A stretch of 64,000 nt of DNA from Macrostomum hystrix (GCA_950097015.1 CATNEN010000001.1:9047001-9111000), one strand, 5' to 3'. Positions 10,655-22,215 are shown, counted from the first letter of the stretch. Notes: generated by a model from the letters alone, not told the origin. A program made the numbers and translations.

Positions 10655-11261
10655 TTAAACATAGGATGTGGCATCAATGAGGCTTTCTCGATCGTTGTCC
10701 GTCAAAGTCTGCAACGGCGTCACGGATCCGTTGCCTAGCAACACGGCCATGAACGGCCTTGGAGCAGACTGCTGATAGTCGCTGACACTTCGCGGCAGTC
10801 GGGATGGCAGCCTCTGCTGGCAGCGCCGCTGCTGACGCTGCGGCTGCGGCTGCTGCGGCAGGTTAATAGAGGAACGCTGGCTTGGACGACGACTTAAACC
10901 GGCGGAGCCACGCCAGTTTCGCTCCTGCTGCTGCTGCTGCTGTTGGCCAGTTCCAGTGGCGGCACTGAATCGGAACAGGCTTCGGCTGTGCGATAGAATG
11001 GCCTGCGCTAAACGGTTGTGCGACAAAGAATTCGGTAGATGGCGTCGTAAAATGTTCAGCGCTTCGATGTAGGATGGTGGAGACTCTTCAGTGGCAGCCG
11101 CACCAACTGGGGCTGGCACAGCTGAAGCTTCGTCGACTTCTTCGGCACAGCAGAAATGGCTGCAGGCGTGAGGTCGATGATTTTGGCGACTCTGCTGCCT
11201 GTGCTGCTGATGATGGCTGTGATCCAGGAAGCGCTCGTGGTGTAGGCAGTAAGGCTGGTCA
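10655..11261 (-). CDS. TMEM151: TMEM151 exon 5 (C-terminal tail)
   Basis: The acceptor is CCAG at 11265-11262. One base completes the split codon, then the frame reads DQPYCLHHERF, a His/Gln-rich stretch, ESPPSYIEALNIL and a Gln/Arg-rich tail to ATSYV and a stop at 10655. The acceptor polypyrimidine tract is weak, so this exon is less certain than the previous ones. Phase agreement and the PPSY motif support it. Confidence 0.7.
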
Positions 11262-14200
11262 CTGGATTTGAGTCAAATTTATCTCGGATAATTGGCGTGT
11301 TTCATTCAAGTATAGCCTTGACAATCACACCTGCACGAAAATCTACCAGCTAGACCTCAGACAATCTACCAGCTAGACCTGAGACAATCTACCATGCAGC
11401 TAGACTTGTGACAATCTACCAGCTAGACCTGAGACAATCTACCATGCAGCTAGACTTGTGACAATCTAACAGCTAGACCTGAGACAATCTACCATGCAGC
11501 TAGACTTGTGACAATCTACCAGCTAGACCTGAGACAATCTACCATGCAGCTAGACTTGTGACAATCTACCAGCTAGACCTGAGACAATCTACCAGCTAGA
11601 CCTGAGACAATCTACCAGCTAGACCTGAGACAATCTACCCAGCTAGACCTGAGACAATCTACCCAGCTAGACCTGAGATAATCTACCAGCTAGACCTGAG
11701 ACAATCTACCAGCTAGACCTGAGACAATCTACCAGCTAGACCTGAGATAATCTACCAGCTAGACCTGAGACAATCTACCAGCTAGACCTGAGACAATCTA
11801 CCAGCTAGACCTGAGACAATCTACCAGCTAGACCTGAGACAATCTACCCAGCTAGACCTGAGACAATCTACCCAGCTAGAACTGAGACAATCTACCAGCT
11901 AGACCTGAGACAATCTGCCAGTTTGTGATCACACAGATCAGTTCCTACCAGTCTTCGGGCAGTGGCAGTAGAACAGCCTCACTATAGCTGGGCAAATTCA
12001 ACAGATTAGTAGGAGCTGCAGTTTGAGCTACATTTCCTAGAATGGCCTCGTCGTTTCCACCCTGAAGCTCAGCTTCTGACGATGACAACAGACTGCTGCT
12101 GTCGTCAGCCGTGGCGGATGTTGAGTGATTGGCGACCTGCATTGTTTGATCAGTCTGCAGATGATTTCCGAACGCTTTCTGTACATGACAATGTGCGTAG
12201 GCGATCTTGTATTGGATGATTATACGCATTGGCCATGAGAGTAGAGTGAATGTAGCTAGGATATAGATCCACGGACTAAGATACCATGGCAGCTTGTGAG
12301 GACAGGAAACAGCCAGGAGATAGTCGGGCGTGTTGACGTGCAAGAGTTCGAAGCCCTCTTTGGTCTCGATGTAGTCGTCGCTGTTCTCGTGGGCGTGGTA
12401 GAAAGCGCTCCTCTGGCTCTCATAGATCAGCTCAGCTTGGCTAGAAAGAAATGTGAAGCCCTGCAACACGGATTTGGGTGAAAAATGCAGCCTGAAGAAC
12501 TCGAATGTTGTGAATTCTAAAGCTTTGTGCGTTAAAATACTTTTGTCTCTACTAATAGTAGAACAGTTTGAATCTGAATTATCCGTAAAAACTGCGGACA
12601 GCGCAGCGATCTCTACTTATCTTCTCTCTGTCACTCTCTCTCATCTCTTCATCTCTCTGTCACTCCCTCCCATCTCTACTTCTTTTCTCTTCTGTCACTC
12701 CTTCTCATCTCAACTTCTCTCTCTCCTCTCTCTCGCAATCTCTCATCTCTACTTCTCTCCTCTGTCACTCCCTCTCATCTCTACTTCTCTCCTCTCTGTC
12801 ACTCCCTCACATCTCTACTGCTCTTCTCTTCTGTCACTCCTTCTCATCTCAAATTCTCTCTCTCTCCTCTCTCGCTCCCTCTTATCGCCTCTCGCACCAA
12901 GGTCCCTGAGCTCGATTCCACGGAGAGGCCGCATTCATTTGGTGCTTGTCGTGCAGTTTTCGCCCTCGAGGGCCAACCTCCAAGGCGCAGTGACAGTCTA
13001 CATTGCTTGACGATGAGAAAGCCAAGGGGCAGATGTACACACCTGTGTGAGTGTGTGCTCAGGAGTCAGCGGAATGGGCAGAAACGGCTCCTCGCTGGTT
13101 GCGGGTCCAGTGTCATAAAAAATGTGCCACTGCCCACAGCCCTGCTGTAAATATTAATATTAATGTCATTATTATTTCTGGCTGCTTGCACGAAAAATTA
13201 ATGTGAATTTTGACGCGGATTCGAGCTCAGGGACTTTGGTGCGAAAGTTGGGCGCCTTTATCGCTCCGTTACTCAACCCACAGACCAGTTGACTGGCAGA
13301 AATTAGGTTGAGAACACACCCTTGAGAACTCAATCTTCGTAGCTGGAAATAGTTCCAGGCCGCAGAGCTGAAAGGTGGTATCCCTGCATCCGCAGTTGGC
13401 GTAGTTAAATGCTCCTGTTGCTGAATGCGTGTTCACCCGCTCGTAGTACAGGTGAGTGCTGATGGAATCTCCGCTGCGTTGCCTAGCTGGGTGACGCGGT
13501 CTGCGAATATAATGGTAGGAACTGATCTTCCACCAAACCAGGGGCAGCGCCGAGCGCATCTTCTGCAGGTGCTGGTACACGGAACCTGCTGGGACCTGCC
13601 GTATGGGAAAATTGGTTGTTAACAGTACATTTTATATACTGCCCATTTCGCTGACTCCTGAGCACGCACAATCACACAGGTAATGTACATCTGCCCTGAC
13701 TTTCGCATCATCAGGCAGCGTGCGAGCTACACTCTCATTGAGCCTTTGTAAGTTGGCCGTCAAGGACAACATTGCACGACAAGCCATTCTTCAAATAAAT
13801 TGGCCCGCTGAGGAATCGAGCTCAGGGACCTTGGTGCGAGAGGTAAAGGCGTTGGACCACTGTGCCACTCTCTCAACTCGAATCCTCAAGTAACTTTTTA
13901 AGTGTAAGTTTTAAGCTTCTATCAGATTGTAACCTGAAAATTTTGAAAGCTCCTCCGCTATTTGAACGACACAAGTGTGCGACACAAAAATCCCAATTTT
14001 CAGTTAATCATTGCAAAGCAGAAACAAACTCCCTGAGTATTGAGTTTTTCTAGTTGAGTTCCCGGTGGAGAAGGCAGCAGCGTACTAGAGACTAAGGTGA
14101 CAGCTGCATTAGAAGAAGAAAAGCAAGGAATGGTGAGAGAGAAAGCCAGAGGCCGCCGTGATTGAAGATGACATTTATTGATTTTTCTCTGTCCAACTCT

Positions 14201-17200
14201 CATTCAGGCTCTCTCTATAGCCAGAGTTTGCCAGGAGAGTCCAGCTCCCAATGGCCTTGTAAAACTTCCACATTCCATAAAGCTCATTGGGTCCAAAAAA
14301 GCGGAGAACTGCTTCCACTATGCATAATCCTCTAACTCGAGAAGGATGAAGGAAATAAGGCAAGAAGCAAGAGAGGCAGGGAGAGAGAAATGGGACTTTG
14401 TCGAGTCGAAATTCCATCCGTCAGCAAGTACCCTGCTCACTAGAGAAATGGAAAACTCTCAGCTTCTTCACCCGACATCTCTCTCTCCTCATCTTAATAC
14501 TGCTTGCCTGCTTCCAGCTCAGCGGTCTGTGGTCACTTATCCATCAGTTTTTACAACCGTATAAAGTACTCCCTCTGCTTGTAGACAAATCAACATAACT
14601 TTACTACAACACAATTTGTTCTTTCTTCTCCACCTTATGCCAGATTTTCAAACTCGCGTGGCTATTCCAGCACTCGATGAGGTAGACCAGGTAGAACATG
14701 ACAGCAAAGCCTATAGGTATGTACAGGTAGCCATGGTCGCACGGCTTTGTATCGGTGTAGTAGGCTGTCGGTCGACGAAAATGATCAACCAGAGGTTGGC
14801 GAGTGACGGCCAGCTGGCACCAGGAAACAACGCCAAGACAGGCGGCGACTGTGCTGGTTAGTAGGAGACACTTCCAATGAGAGTCACGCTTCAGGGTCTG
14901 GCACAGGGTCAGGCGAGTTGGTCTCTGCGACGGAGAAAAATTCAAGTCTGTTGCATTGGTTTTAAAAATGAAAAAAAATAGTTTAAAATTAATGATATAG
15001 ACTAGCAATACGCTACCCCCTGGGTTTTATTCATAGCCTCCCCAGGCAGTTCAGATAAGGATGTTTGTACTTTTTCTTCAGAAGGACACAGGACCCGCTA
15101 CTCAGTTTCTCAGTCTCTCTCTCCTAATTTCATTACGCGTCTTATCAAGCAGGCACGTTTTCTCTTGGTATCTCTAAGCGCAAAGTCGCAAATAGATAGC
15201 GTGATTTGATTTGCTTCCTTAAAAAACTATGGAAACTCCGGCCTCGAAATGGTTAACATGATTAGATGAGCTTGCCTGCTCATAGAGATCTCAGGTCACA
15301 CACGATAAGGAAAACTGATACTGAACACCGCCTAATGAAAATCTAGAGGATTTTTTCGTTTCTATCCAGGAAATATTTTTGCAAAAAAAATCTTGGAGTG
15401 TCAGCTGAGATGACTCCAAGATTGAAGACCAGATTCTAGACTGATATCTGTAGGCTTCATCTGACATGCGGAATAATGGGGAAAAAAGTTGAATGGACTG
15501 ACTGCGAGTTGAGCATCGCTTTATGCATGAAAGAAAATTTGATCGAACGCTTTGAAAAATTGGCGTACAGCAGGCGATGGGTCAGCAATCTTTGTCTCCT
15601 GGAATCGTGTTGGCTGAGTGAGTGAGTGAGAGGACTCAAGCTGATACTACAGACCAGCATACATTTCTTTCTGTATCCCTTCTGTCTGCCAGGCCTTCTT
15701 TCCCCAGCTATCCCTCACTCATAGTCCAAAGTCCGTGTTGGCATCTCTCTCTTCGCCTGTGGCATTCCACTGCTGGCTGACACATTTTGTCGAGTTCCGT
15801 GGGCGATGTGTGTCAGTGTGAGTGTGTGTTTGTCCATTGCCGCCCCATTCAATTATGCAAATGAGAGTGGGACAGAGCCACAGAGTCCACAAGATAGATA
15901 TTTGCGACGCGCGTAAAGCTTTTAGACTATTGTCCAGACTGTGAATCAAAAGATGCGCAGGACAGACGGGGGAAAAATAATTAGAGAAACATTGCGTAGA
16001 AGGTCCCGATAAACTCGCCCCTTCCAAAGCCACACTTTGCCTTGAATTAGAAAAACAGCCCCACAGAATAATAACATTTCAGAATGCTAAGTTCATCAGA
16101 GCATCCAGTGTGAAAAGTACGGAGAAAGCGTCTCATCTGTCTCTACTGTCTCACCTCTCTACTGTCTTACCTCTCTTCTGTCTCACCTCTCTACTGTCTC
16201 ACATCTCTATTGTCTCACCTCTCTACTGTCTCACCTCTCTTCTGTCTTACCTCTCTTCTGTCTCACCTCTCTACTGTCTCACCTCTCTACTGTCTCACCT
16301 CTCTACTGTCTCACCTCTCTTCTGTCTCACATCTCTACTGTCTCACCTCTCTTCTGTCTCACCTCTCTTCTGTCTCACCTCTCTTCTGTCTCACCTCTCT
16401 ACTGTCTCACCTCTCTTCTGTCTCAGCTCTCTACTGTCTCACCTCTCTACTGTCTCACCTCTCTACTGTCTCACCTCTCTACTGTCTCACCTCTCTACTG
16501 TCTCACCTCTCTTCTGTCTCACCTCTCTTCTGTCTCACCTATCTACTGTCTCACCTCTCTACTGTCTCACCTCTCTACTGTCTCACCTATCTACTGTCTC
16601 ACCTATCTACTGTCTCACCTCTCTACTGTCTCACCTCTCTTCTGTCTCACATCTCTACTGTCTCACCTCTCTTCTGTCTCACCTCTCTTCTGTCTCAGCT
16701 CTCTACTGTCTCACCTCTCTTCAGAGAGATAAAGAATGTCACTCCAGAGTGACAGATAAAAAATGTCACTCCAGAGTGACAGATAAGGAATGTCACACTC
16801 TAGAGTGACAGCCAGAGAATGTCACTCTCCAGCGTGACAGCTAGATAAGTCACACAGCAGATTTTTCCATGAAGCTTCAGCAGAAACTTGAGCAGTTTGA
16901 TTGAGTGAATTATCCAAGAATCTATGAACCTACCGGGTCTCCAGGGAACATGGCGGACGCAGCATTGCTTCCAATCTGCTGGCAGTGTTCTCCAATTTGT
17001 GGTTTCCTCGGAGTCTCAATTAGGTGGAAGACATGAGTTGAAGTCTTATGCTTGTAGGGAAAGAGGGAGAAAACAGATTGACTTGGATGGGGGGTATACA
17101 GTTATATGAGCGAGCGAACCAAATCCCAATGAGACTATTTTAAGGATACCAATTTCGAAGCAACGAAAAAGCTTCTTTTTCCACCCAAATTCCTTTTTTT

Positions 17201-19888
17201 CCTTCTTTACTCGCCGCGAATAATAAGGACTTGTCGTTGGCTCGTTTTCGACCGAGTGTAAATGATCTGCTCAGCAATGCTATATAAGTATATATGCGAC
17301 TGCTTCACTTTTCTTATTTAAATCCCTTTACGGGGCTTTTACTTGAAAAAAACGTTTTCAAAGTAATCTTTGGTTGAGCTCATTGCTGCTTAAAGTAGAT
17401 CGTATCCACTTTAATTCTGACTGATGGCATCAGAGAAGCTTCAGGTGCATAGCTCTTCAGGAAAGGCCAATCTTCAGGGAAGGCCAACCTTCAGGGATGG
17501 CCAATCTTCAGGGAAGGACAACCTTCAGGGAAGGCCAATCTTCAGGGAAGGAAAACCTTCAAGGAAGGCCAATCTTCAGGGAAGGACAACCTTCAGGGAA
17601 GGCCAATCTTCAGGGATGGCCAATCTTCAGGGATGGCCAATCTTCAGGGAAGGCCAATCTTCAGGTAAGGCCAATCTTCAGGGAAGGCCAATCTTCAGGG
17701 AAGGCCAATCTTCAGGGAAGGCCAATCTTCAGGTAAGGCCAATCTTCAGGGAAGGACAATCTTCAGGTAAGGCTAACCTTCAGAGAAGGCCAATCTTCAG
17801 GGATGGCCAATCTTCAGGGATGGCCAATCTTTAGGGATGGCCAACCTTCAGAGAAGGCCAATCTTCAGGGATGGCCAATCTTCAGGGATGGCCAATCTTC
17901 AGGGATGGCCAATCTTCAGGGATGGCCAATCTTCAGGGAAGGCCAATCTTCAGGGATGGCCAATCTTCAGGGAAGGCCAACCTTCAGGGAAGGCCAACCT
18001 TCAGAGAAGGCCAATCTTCAGGGATGGCCAACCTTCAGGGATGGCCAACCTTCAGGGAAGGCCAACCTTCAGAGAAGGCCAATCTTCAGGGATGGCCAAC
18101 CTTCAGGGATGGCCAACCTTCAGGGAAGGCCAATCTTCAGGGATGGCCAATCTTCAGGGATGGCCAATCTTCAGGGAAGGCCAATCTTCAGGGATGGCCA
18201 ATCTTCAGGGAAGGCCAACCTTCAGGGAAGGACAATCTTCAGGGATGGCCAATCTTCAGGGAAGGCGAATCTTCAGGGAAGGCCAATCTTCAGGGAAGGC
18301 TAATCTTCAGGTAAGGCCAATCTTCAGGTAAGGCCAATCTTCAGGTAAGGCCAATCTTCAGGTAAGGCCAATCTTCAGGGAAGGCCAATCTTCAGGTAAG
18401 GCCAATCTTCAGGTAAGGCCAATCTTCAGGGAAGGCCAATCTTCAGGGAAGGCCAATCTTCAGGGAAGGCCAATCTTCAGGGAAGGCCAATCTTCAGGTA
18501 AGGCCAATCTTCAGGGAAGGCCAATCTTCAGGTAAGGCCAATCTTCAGGGAAGGACAATCTTCAGAGACCAGGAGTGACTGGTCAAGTGCATATGTACTC
18601 ATAGATTTACGCGCACAAGCAGAAAAGTATTCTAGATGTTAGGAGGAGTTGTCGTGTGTTTATAAATCCTTTTTGTGGTCGACTTACGAAATCTAGACAG
18701 GACAAACTGGTCCATAATTAATGATAGACTTAGTCTACAAGGCAGGCAAACAGGCAAAGCGGGATTAATTTGGTCGTCATCGATCAAAAGAGTTTTTTTA
18801 ACTCACATTGGAACACGGTTACGGAGTGAAGGATCAGAGATTTTGGGTATGGGATTTGATGCCTAGGGAAATGTGACTCGGAGCAAATGTTGTTCTGGCT
18901 AAATTAAGTTAGCGATATGTACACACGTGGTTGTACAATAATTTTTATAGCTCCGTTACTAGGAATTTTGATTTTACAGCTGTGTTCAATCGGAGTCATA
19001 AATTATGGGAAATTCATATTCAGTGGCATGATTATGGTTTCTTAAAAAAGTTTTACAATTTCCTAAAACTACAATTAATATTTTTTTGCACAAAATCCTA
19101 ACAAACTTCATTTATAGCTAGCTAATGCAAATAGAACTGACACTGCTCAGATCCTAGTCTGTCAGTTAACTAAGACAGATTTAGAGTGACAGACTAAGGA
19201 GACTATGAGTGACAGACTAAGAAGATTTAGAGTGACAGACTAAGAAGATTTAGAGTGACAGACTAAGAAGATTTAGAGTGACAGACTAAGAAGATTTAGA
19301 GTGACAGACTAAGGAGATTTAGAGTGACATGCTAAGGAGATTTAGAGTGACATGCTAAGGAGATTTAGAGTGACATGCTAAGGAGATTTAGAGTGACAGA
19401 CTAAGAAGATTTAGAGTGACAGACTAAGGAGATTTAGAGTGACAGACTAAGGAGATTTAGAGTGACATGCTAAGGAGATTTAGAGTGACAGACTAAGGAG
19501 ATTTAGAGTGACTAAGGGAGTCTGGAGTGACAGACTAAGGAGGTTAAGAGTGCCTAAGGGGATCCAGAGTGACAGACTAAGGAGATTTAGAGTGACTAAG
19601 GGAGTCTGGAGTGACAGACTAAGGAGGTTAAGAGTGCCAAAGGGGATCCAGAGTGACAGACTAAGGAGATTTAGAGTGACAGACTAAGGAGGTTAAGAGT
19701 GCCTAAGGGGATCCAGAGTGACAGTCTAAGGAGACTATGAGTGACATATTTTAACCCATTTTAGTCTATCATTCTAATTATCAAAGAGATGCAGATAGAA
19801 GTAACAACAGTGCTCAAATTAAGCGCACAAAACTCACCACTTGCTGCATGAGCAGCTGGTTATGAGCAGTCGGTGACTCGTCAGTCAT
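10655..19888 (-). CDS. TMEM151: TMEM151-family multipass membrane protein, five coding exons (578 aa model)
   Basis: Five minus-strand exons join in phase: 19838-19888, 14634-14924, 13320-13595, 11949-12460 and 10655-11261. The product matches the vertebrate TMEM151A/B plan. After an N-terminal KRDSHWKCLL come TM1 (ending VVSWCQL) and TM2 (YLYIPIGFAVMFYLVYLIEC). The middle carries WWKISSYHYIRR, YYERVNTH and a Cys-rich NCGCRD. A late hydrophobic stretch (ILATFTLLSWPMRIIIQY) precedes KIAYAHCHVQKAFG. The cytoplasmic tail has LPSYSEAVLL and PPSYIEAL, the latter a PPxY WW-ligand, plus a Gln tract. It ends TSYV, a class I PDZ-ligand pattern. Function of the family is poorly known. Introns are filled with minisatellites and SINEs. 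If intron 4 is retained, a TAG directly after W (11945-11947) would give a shorter protein. Confidence 0.85.
11341..11925. repeat. 23-bp minisatellite in TMEM151 intron 4, about 25 copies
   Basis: The unit runs agctagacctgagacaatct plus three bases (acc). A variant carrying an extra cat before agctagacttg alternates in the first copies (11390-11560). The rest is homogeneous. Confidence 0.95.
11949..12460 (-). CDS. TMEM151: TMEM151 exon 4
   Basis: The acceptor ttgcag precedes GFTFLSSQAEL; the donor is TG|GTAGGA at 11949/11948. It encodes the region HENSDDYIETKEGF, the last transmembrane segment with WYLSPW and LLSWPMRII, and LPSYSEAVLLPLPEDW. The exon is 512 nt, so it ends in phase 2 as exon 5 requires. 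Confidence 0.88.
12615..12888. repeat. CT-rich degenerate tandem array in TMEM151 intron 3
   Basis: Loose repeats of ctgtcactccctctcatctc and tacttctct variants. The same kind of array lies at 24.95-25.10 kb. In both places it runs straight into a SINE copy, so it may be part of the transposed unit. Confidence 0.85.
12889..13165 (+). mobile_element. tRNA-derived SINE, copy A
   Basis: It contains the B-box-like tgagctcgattcc, then gagggccaacctccaaggc, a cctgtgtgagtgtgtgctcaggag segment and a tail of taatattaat. It aligns by eye along its length with 25.1-25.44 kb and, inverted, with 13.63-13.88 kb. The tRNA-like head is replaced by the CT-rich array. Confidence 0.75.
13166..13280 (-). mobile_element. 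SINE fragment, inverted, copy D
   Basis: On the minus strand it reads ctttcgcaccaaagtccctgag then ctcgaatccgcg, followed by a short body with cgtgcaagcagcc. It is tail-to-tail with copy A and truncated. Confidence 0.65.
13320..13595 (-). CDS. TMEM151: TMEM151 exon 3
   Basis: The acceptor ACGGCAG precedes VPAGSVYQHLQKM; the donor is AGG|GTGTGT. It encodes LVWWKISSYHYIRRPRHPAR, YYERVNTHSA, NYANCGCRDTTF and ELFPATKIEFSR, all recognisable TMEM151 landmarks. Length is 276 nt with phase 0 on both sides. Confidence 0.9.
13625..13885 (-). mobile_element. tRNA-derived SINE, near-complete copy B
   Basis: Read on the minus strand it starts at the tRNA-like head: an A-box-like tggcacagtgg, gcctttacctctcgcacc, a B-box-like gagctcgattcc, then the shared body (ggccaactt ... 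cctgtgtgattgtgcgtgct, aggagtcagcgaaatgggcag). It is the best copy in the window and identifies the family as polymerase III-derived. Confidence 0.8.
14634..14924 (-). CDS. TMEM151: TMEM151 exon 2
   Basis: The acceptor ctccgtcgcag precedes RPTRLTLCQTLKRDSHWKC. It encodes TM1, the loop RRPTAYYTDTKPCDHG, TM2 and ECWNSHASLKIWHK. The donor is AAG|GTGGAG. Length is 291 nt, phase 0 at both ends. The HWKCLLL and IPIGFAVMFYLVYLIECW stretches make family membership clear. Confidence 0.92.
16131..16725. repeat. 16-bp minisatellite, about 37 copies
   Basis: The unit is ctgtctcacctctcta, with a/t variation at the last base and some acat or gctc variants. It is pyrimidine-rich on the + strand and related to the 10.15-10.49 kb array. 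Confidence 0.95.
16726..16855. repeat. Hairpin-forming 30-33 bp repeat, four copies
   Basis: Each unit pairs tgtcactc with gagtgaca around a two-base centre (tgtcactccagagtgaca is a perfect palindrome), joined by gataaagaa-type linkers. It sits at the end of the 16-bp array. Confidence 0.85.
17452..18567. repeat. 17-bp minisatellite, about 65 copies
   Basis: The unit is ggccaatcttcagggaa. The variable bases are a/t in gga(a/t)gg, c/t in aa(c/t)ctt and g/t in agg(g/t)aa. Because 17 is not a multiple of three and no register contains a stop, it generates overlapping long open frames that are not genes. The unit contains a CCAAT pentamer. Confidence 0.97.
18568..19149. other. Unique intronic sequence
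   Basis: Spacer within TMEM151 intron 1 between two minisatellites. I see no gene, element or strong motif. Confidence 0.3.
19150..19748. repeat. 23-bp minisatellite, about 25 copies
   Basis: The unit begins gtgacagactaaggagattt and ends aga. Near 19500-19735 it mixes with shorter units (gtgactaagggagtctgga, ggttaagagtgcctaagggg). It ends about 90 bp before the TMEM151 first exon's donor. Confidence 0.95.
19838..19888 (-). CDS. TMEM151: TMEM151 exon 1 (proposed, 17 codons)
   Basis: A short open exon reads MTDESPTAHNQLLMQQV and ends at GTG|GTGAGT, phase 0, exactly what exon 2 needs. A TATATA element lies about 100 bp upstream on the minus strand (near 19983-19989). An in-frame ATG further up (near 19924) could add about 12 residues. 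The N-terminus of this family is poorly conserved, so the assignment rests on phase, donor and position. Confidence 0.5.
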
Positions 19889-19982
19889 CTCATGCTGCTC
19901 AATTTGAAACTCCTGCACACACATGCTTAGTGTCTTTATCAGTCTCAAAAGATCTGCTTGATCCGCATGGCCGCAGGACTTG

Positions 19983-19990
19983 CTATATAG
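19983..19990 (-). promoter_or_regulatory. TATA-like element upstream of TMEM151 exon 1
   Basis: The minus strand reads GGCTATATAGC about 95-100 bp before the proposed ATG. Distance and orientation suit a core promoter; no other element was matched. Confidence 0.35.
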
Positions 19991-20324
19991 CCATCTGCAA
20001 AAGTCGCCAACCTTTCTCGGCAGAGCCAATCAGAACCGAACAAGTAGAAGTCAAATTTGTTTTTTTTGACAAGGGGCTGAGTATATAACAAAATACTTTC
20101 GACACTTACGGTAGAAGCTAGATTTCTTAGGACGAATAAATCTCAATGAATTTGCATTGTGATTTATCAAATATTTTTCCAAGGATTCCATAGATACACA
20201 AATGGACCTAATGGACTCAAGGACTTAAAAAAGAAGTCAGGAAGATTCTTATAGAAATGAATCAAGAGTGAGTGATTTGAATAGCTTCTTATTCGTTATT
20301 GCGCCAGTGAAAGTTTGGGTGAGA

Positions 20325-21628
20325 GAGGTAGCGTGAGAGAGGTACAGTGGGAGAGGTAGGATGAGAGGTAGGGTGGGATAGGTAGGGTGGGAGAGAGTGG
20401 TAGGGTGGGAGAGTGTGTTAGAGAGAGGTAGTGTGGGATAGGTAGGGTGTTAGAGAGAGGTAGTGTGGGATAGGTAGGGTGTTAGAGAGAGGTAGTGTGG
20501 GATAGGTAGGGTGTTAGAGAGAGGTAGATAGGGAAAGGTAGGGTGGTAAAGAGATATGGTGGGAAATGTAGAGTGGTAGAGAGGTAGGGTGAGAGAGGTG
20601 GTGTAAGAGAGGTAGGGTGAGAGAGGTGGTGTAAGAGAGGTAGGGTGAGAGGTGGTGTCAGAGAGGTAGGGTGAGAGGTGGTGTCAGAGAGGTAGGGTGA
20701 GAGGTAGGGTGAGAGAGGTGGTGTCAGAGAGGTAGGGTGAGAGAGGTGGTGTCAGAGAGGTAGGGTGAGAGAGGTGGTGTCAGAGAGGTAGGGTGAGAGA
20801 GGTGGTGTCAGAGAGGTAGGGTGAGAGAGGTGGTGTCAGAGAGGTAGGGTGAGAGAGGTGGTGTCAGAGAGGTAGGGGGAGAGAGGTGGTGTCAGAGAGG
20901 TAGGGTGAGAGAGGTGGTGTCAGAGAGGTAGGGTGAGAGAGGTGGTGTCAGAGAGGTAGGGGGAGAGAGGTGGTGTCAGAGAGGTAGGGGGAGAGAGGTG
21001 GTGTCAGAGAGGTAGGGTGAGAGAGGTGGTGTCAGAGAGGTAGGGTGAGAGAGGTGGTGTCAGAGAGGTAGGGTGAGAGAGGTGGTGTCAGAGAGGTAGG
21101 GGGAGAGAGGTGGTGTCAGAGAGGTAGGGTGAGAGAGGTGGTGTCAGAGAGGTAGGGTGAGAGAGGTGGTGTCAGAGAGGTAGGGTGAGAGAGGTGGTGT
21201 CAGAGAGGTAGGGTGAGAGAGGTGGTGTCAGAGAGGTAGGGGGAGAGAGGTGGTGTCAGAGAGGTAGGGTGAGAGAGGTGGTGTCAGAGAGGTAGGGTGA
21301 GAGAGGTGGTGTCAGAGAGGTAGGGTGAGAGAGGTGGTGTCAGAGAGGTAGGGTGAGAGAGGTGGTGTCAGAGAGGTAGGGTGACAGGTGGTGTCAGAGA
21401 GGTAGGGTGAGAGAGGTGGTGTCAGAGAGGTAGGGTGAGAGAGGTGGTGTCAGAGAGGTAGGGTGAGAGAGGTGGTGTCAGAGAGGTAGGGTGACAGGTG
21501 GTGTCAGAGAGGTAGGGTGAGAGAGGTGGTGTCAGAGAGGTAGGGTGAGAGAGGTGGTGTCAGAGAGGTAGGGTGAGAGAGGTGGTGTCAGAGAGGTAGG
21601 GTGACAGGTGGTGTCAGAGAGGTAGGGT
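20325..21628. repeat. 28-bp G-rich minisatellite, about 42 copies
   Basis: The consensus starts gagaggtagggtgagagagg and ends tggtgtca. The first 250 bp are more irregular (gtgggataggtagggtgttag). The + strand is almost free of C. Upstream of the TMEM151 start. Confidence 0.96.
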
Positions 21629-22212
21629 GGCAGATCGGTGGGTTTTGCGTGGTAAAAAGCAAGCGTATAAACAGGAGCCAATAAATATTGTCGGACACAA
21701 TCAGCAGTTATGATAAATAAGGCATGATATTTATGTACGCAGTCATTTATAACTAATGTCATTATTTAATTGCGCTAACTGTTACTAACAGTAGACCCAG
21801 GGCACACTAGTACGAAAAAGATTCCTTATCTCAATTAACGATTTTCAACAGACCCAATGCATACTCACCAAATAAAAGCACTAAAAGTGGAGTGAGAAGA
21901 GACAGTTGAGACTTTAAACCGCAAAACAGTTTATCTATAATATAGTTAAGGGCACTTATGTGTAAGTTCTTTCAGTTCAGTCCAAGTTCTCATTCCAGTG
22001 TACGAATGTGATCACGAGATATTTTCGCTAAATTTTTTTCTTGTGCGCGTCAGAGATAGGTTAAAATGTGTAATTTAATACTAAAACTCGATCTTAGTAT
22101 GAGTAATTAATCACACATAAATGTATCAATAATATTTCATTACCCAAGAGTAAAAACACAAAAACATTTCAATATTTGTCAATTTATTAATATTCGTATA
22201 GAAAGCAACTTT

Positions 22213-22215
<3 letters not shown>
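21629..22215. other. AT-rich intergenic DNA
   Basis: Region between the TMEM151 5' end and the ABCD3 3' end. No gene or element is recognised. Confidence 0.3.

Larger units (their letters stand above)
14925..19837 (-). other. TMEM151 intron 1 (4.9 kb), largely minisatellites
   Basis: Between exon 1 and exon 2 lie three separate minisatellites and roughly 2.5 kb of unique AT-rich DNA (mostly 14.93-16.1, 16.86-17.44 and 18.57-19.15 kb) with no recognised coding exon. Confidence 0.6.

Noticed and set aside
14175-14417. Possible extra TMEM151 exon in intron 2
   Set aside because: Exons 2 and 3 join in phase and match the family without it; the frame has no TMEM151 similarity.
17424-18331. Overlapping frames of about 150 codons (GRPIFREGQSSG repeats)
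   Set aside because: 17-bp array without stops in any register.
20325-21628. Telomere-like repeat (gtaggg motifs)
   Set aside because: The 28-bp unit is not a telomeric hexamer; ggtaggg is a by-product of the G-rich unit.
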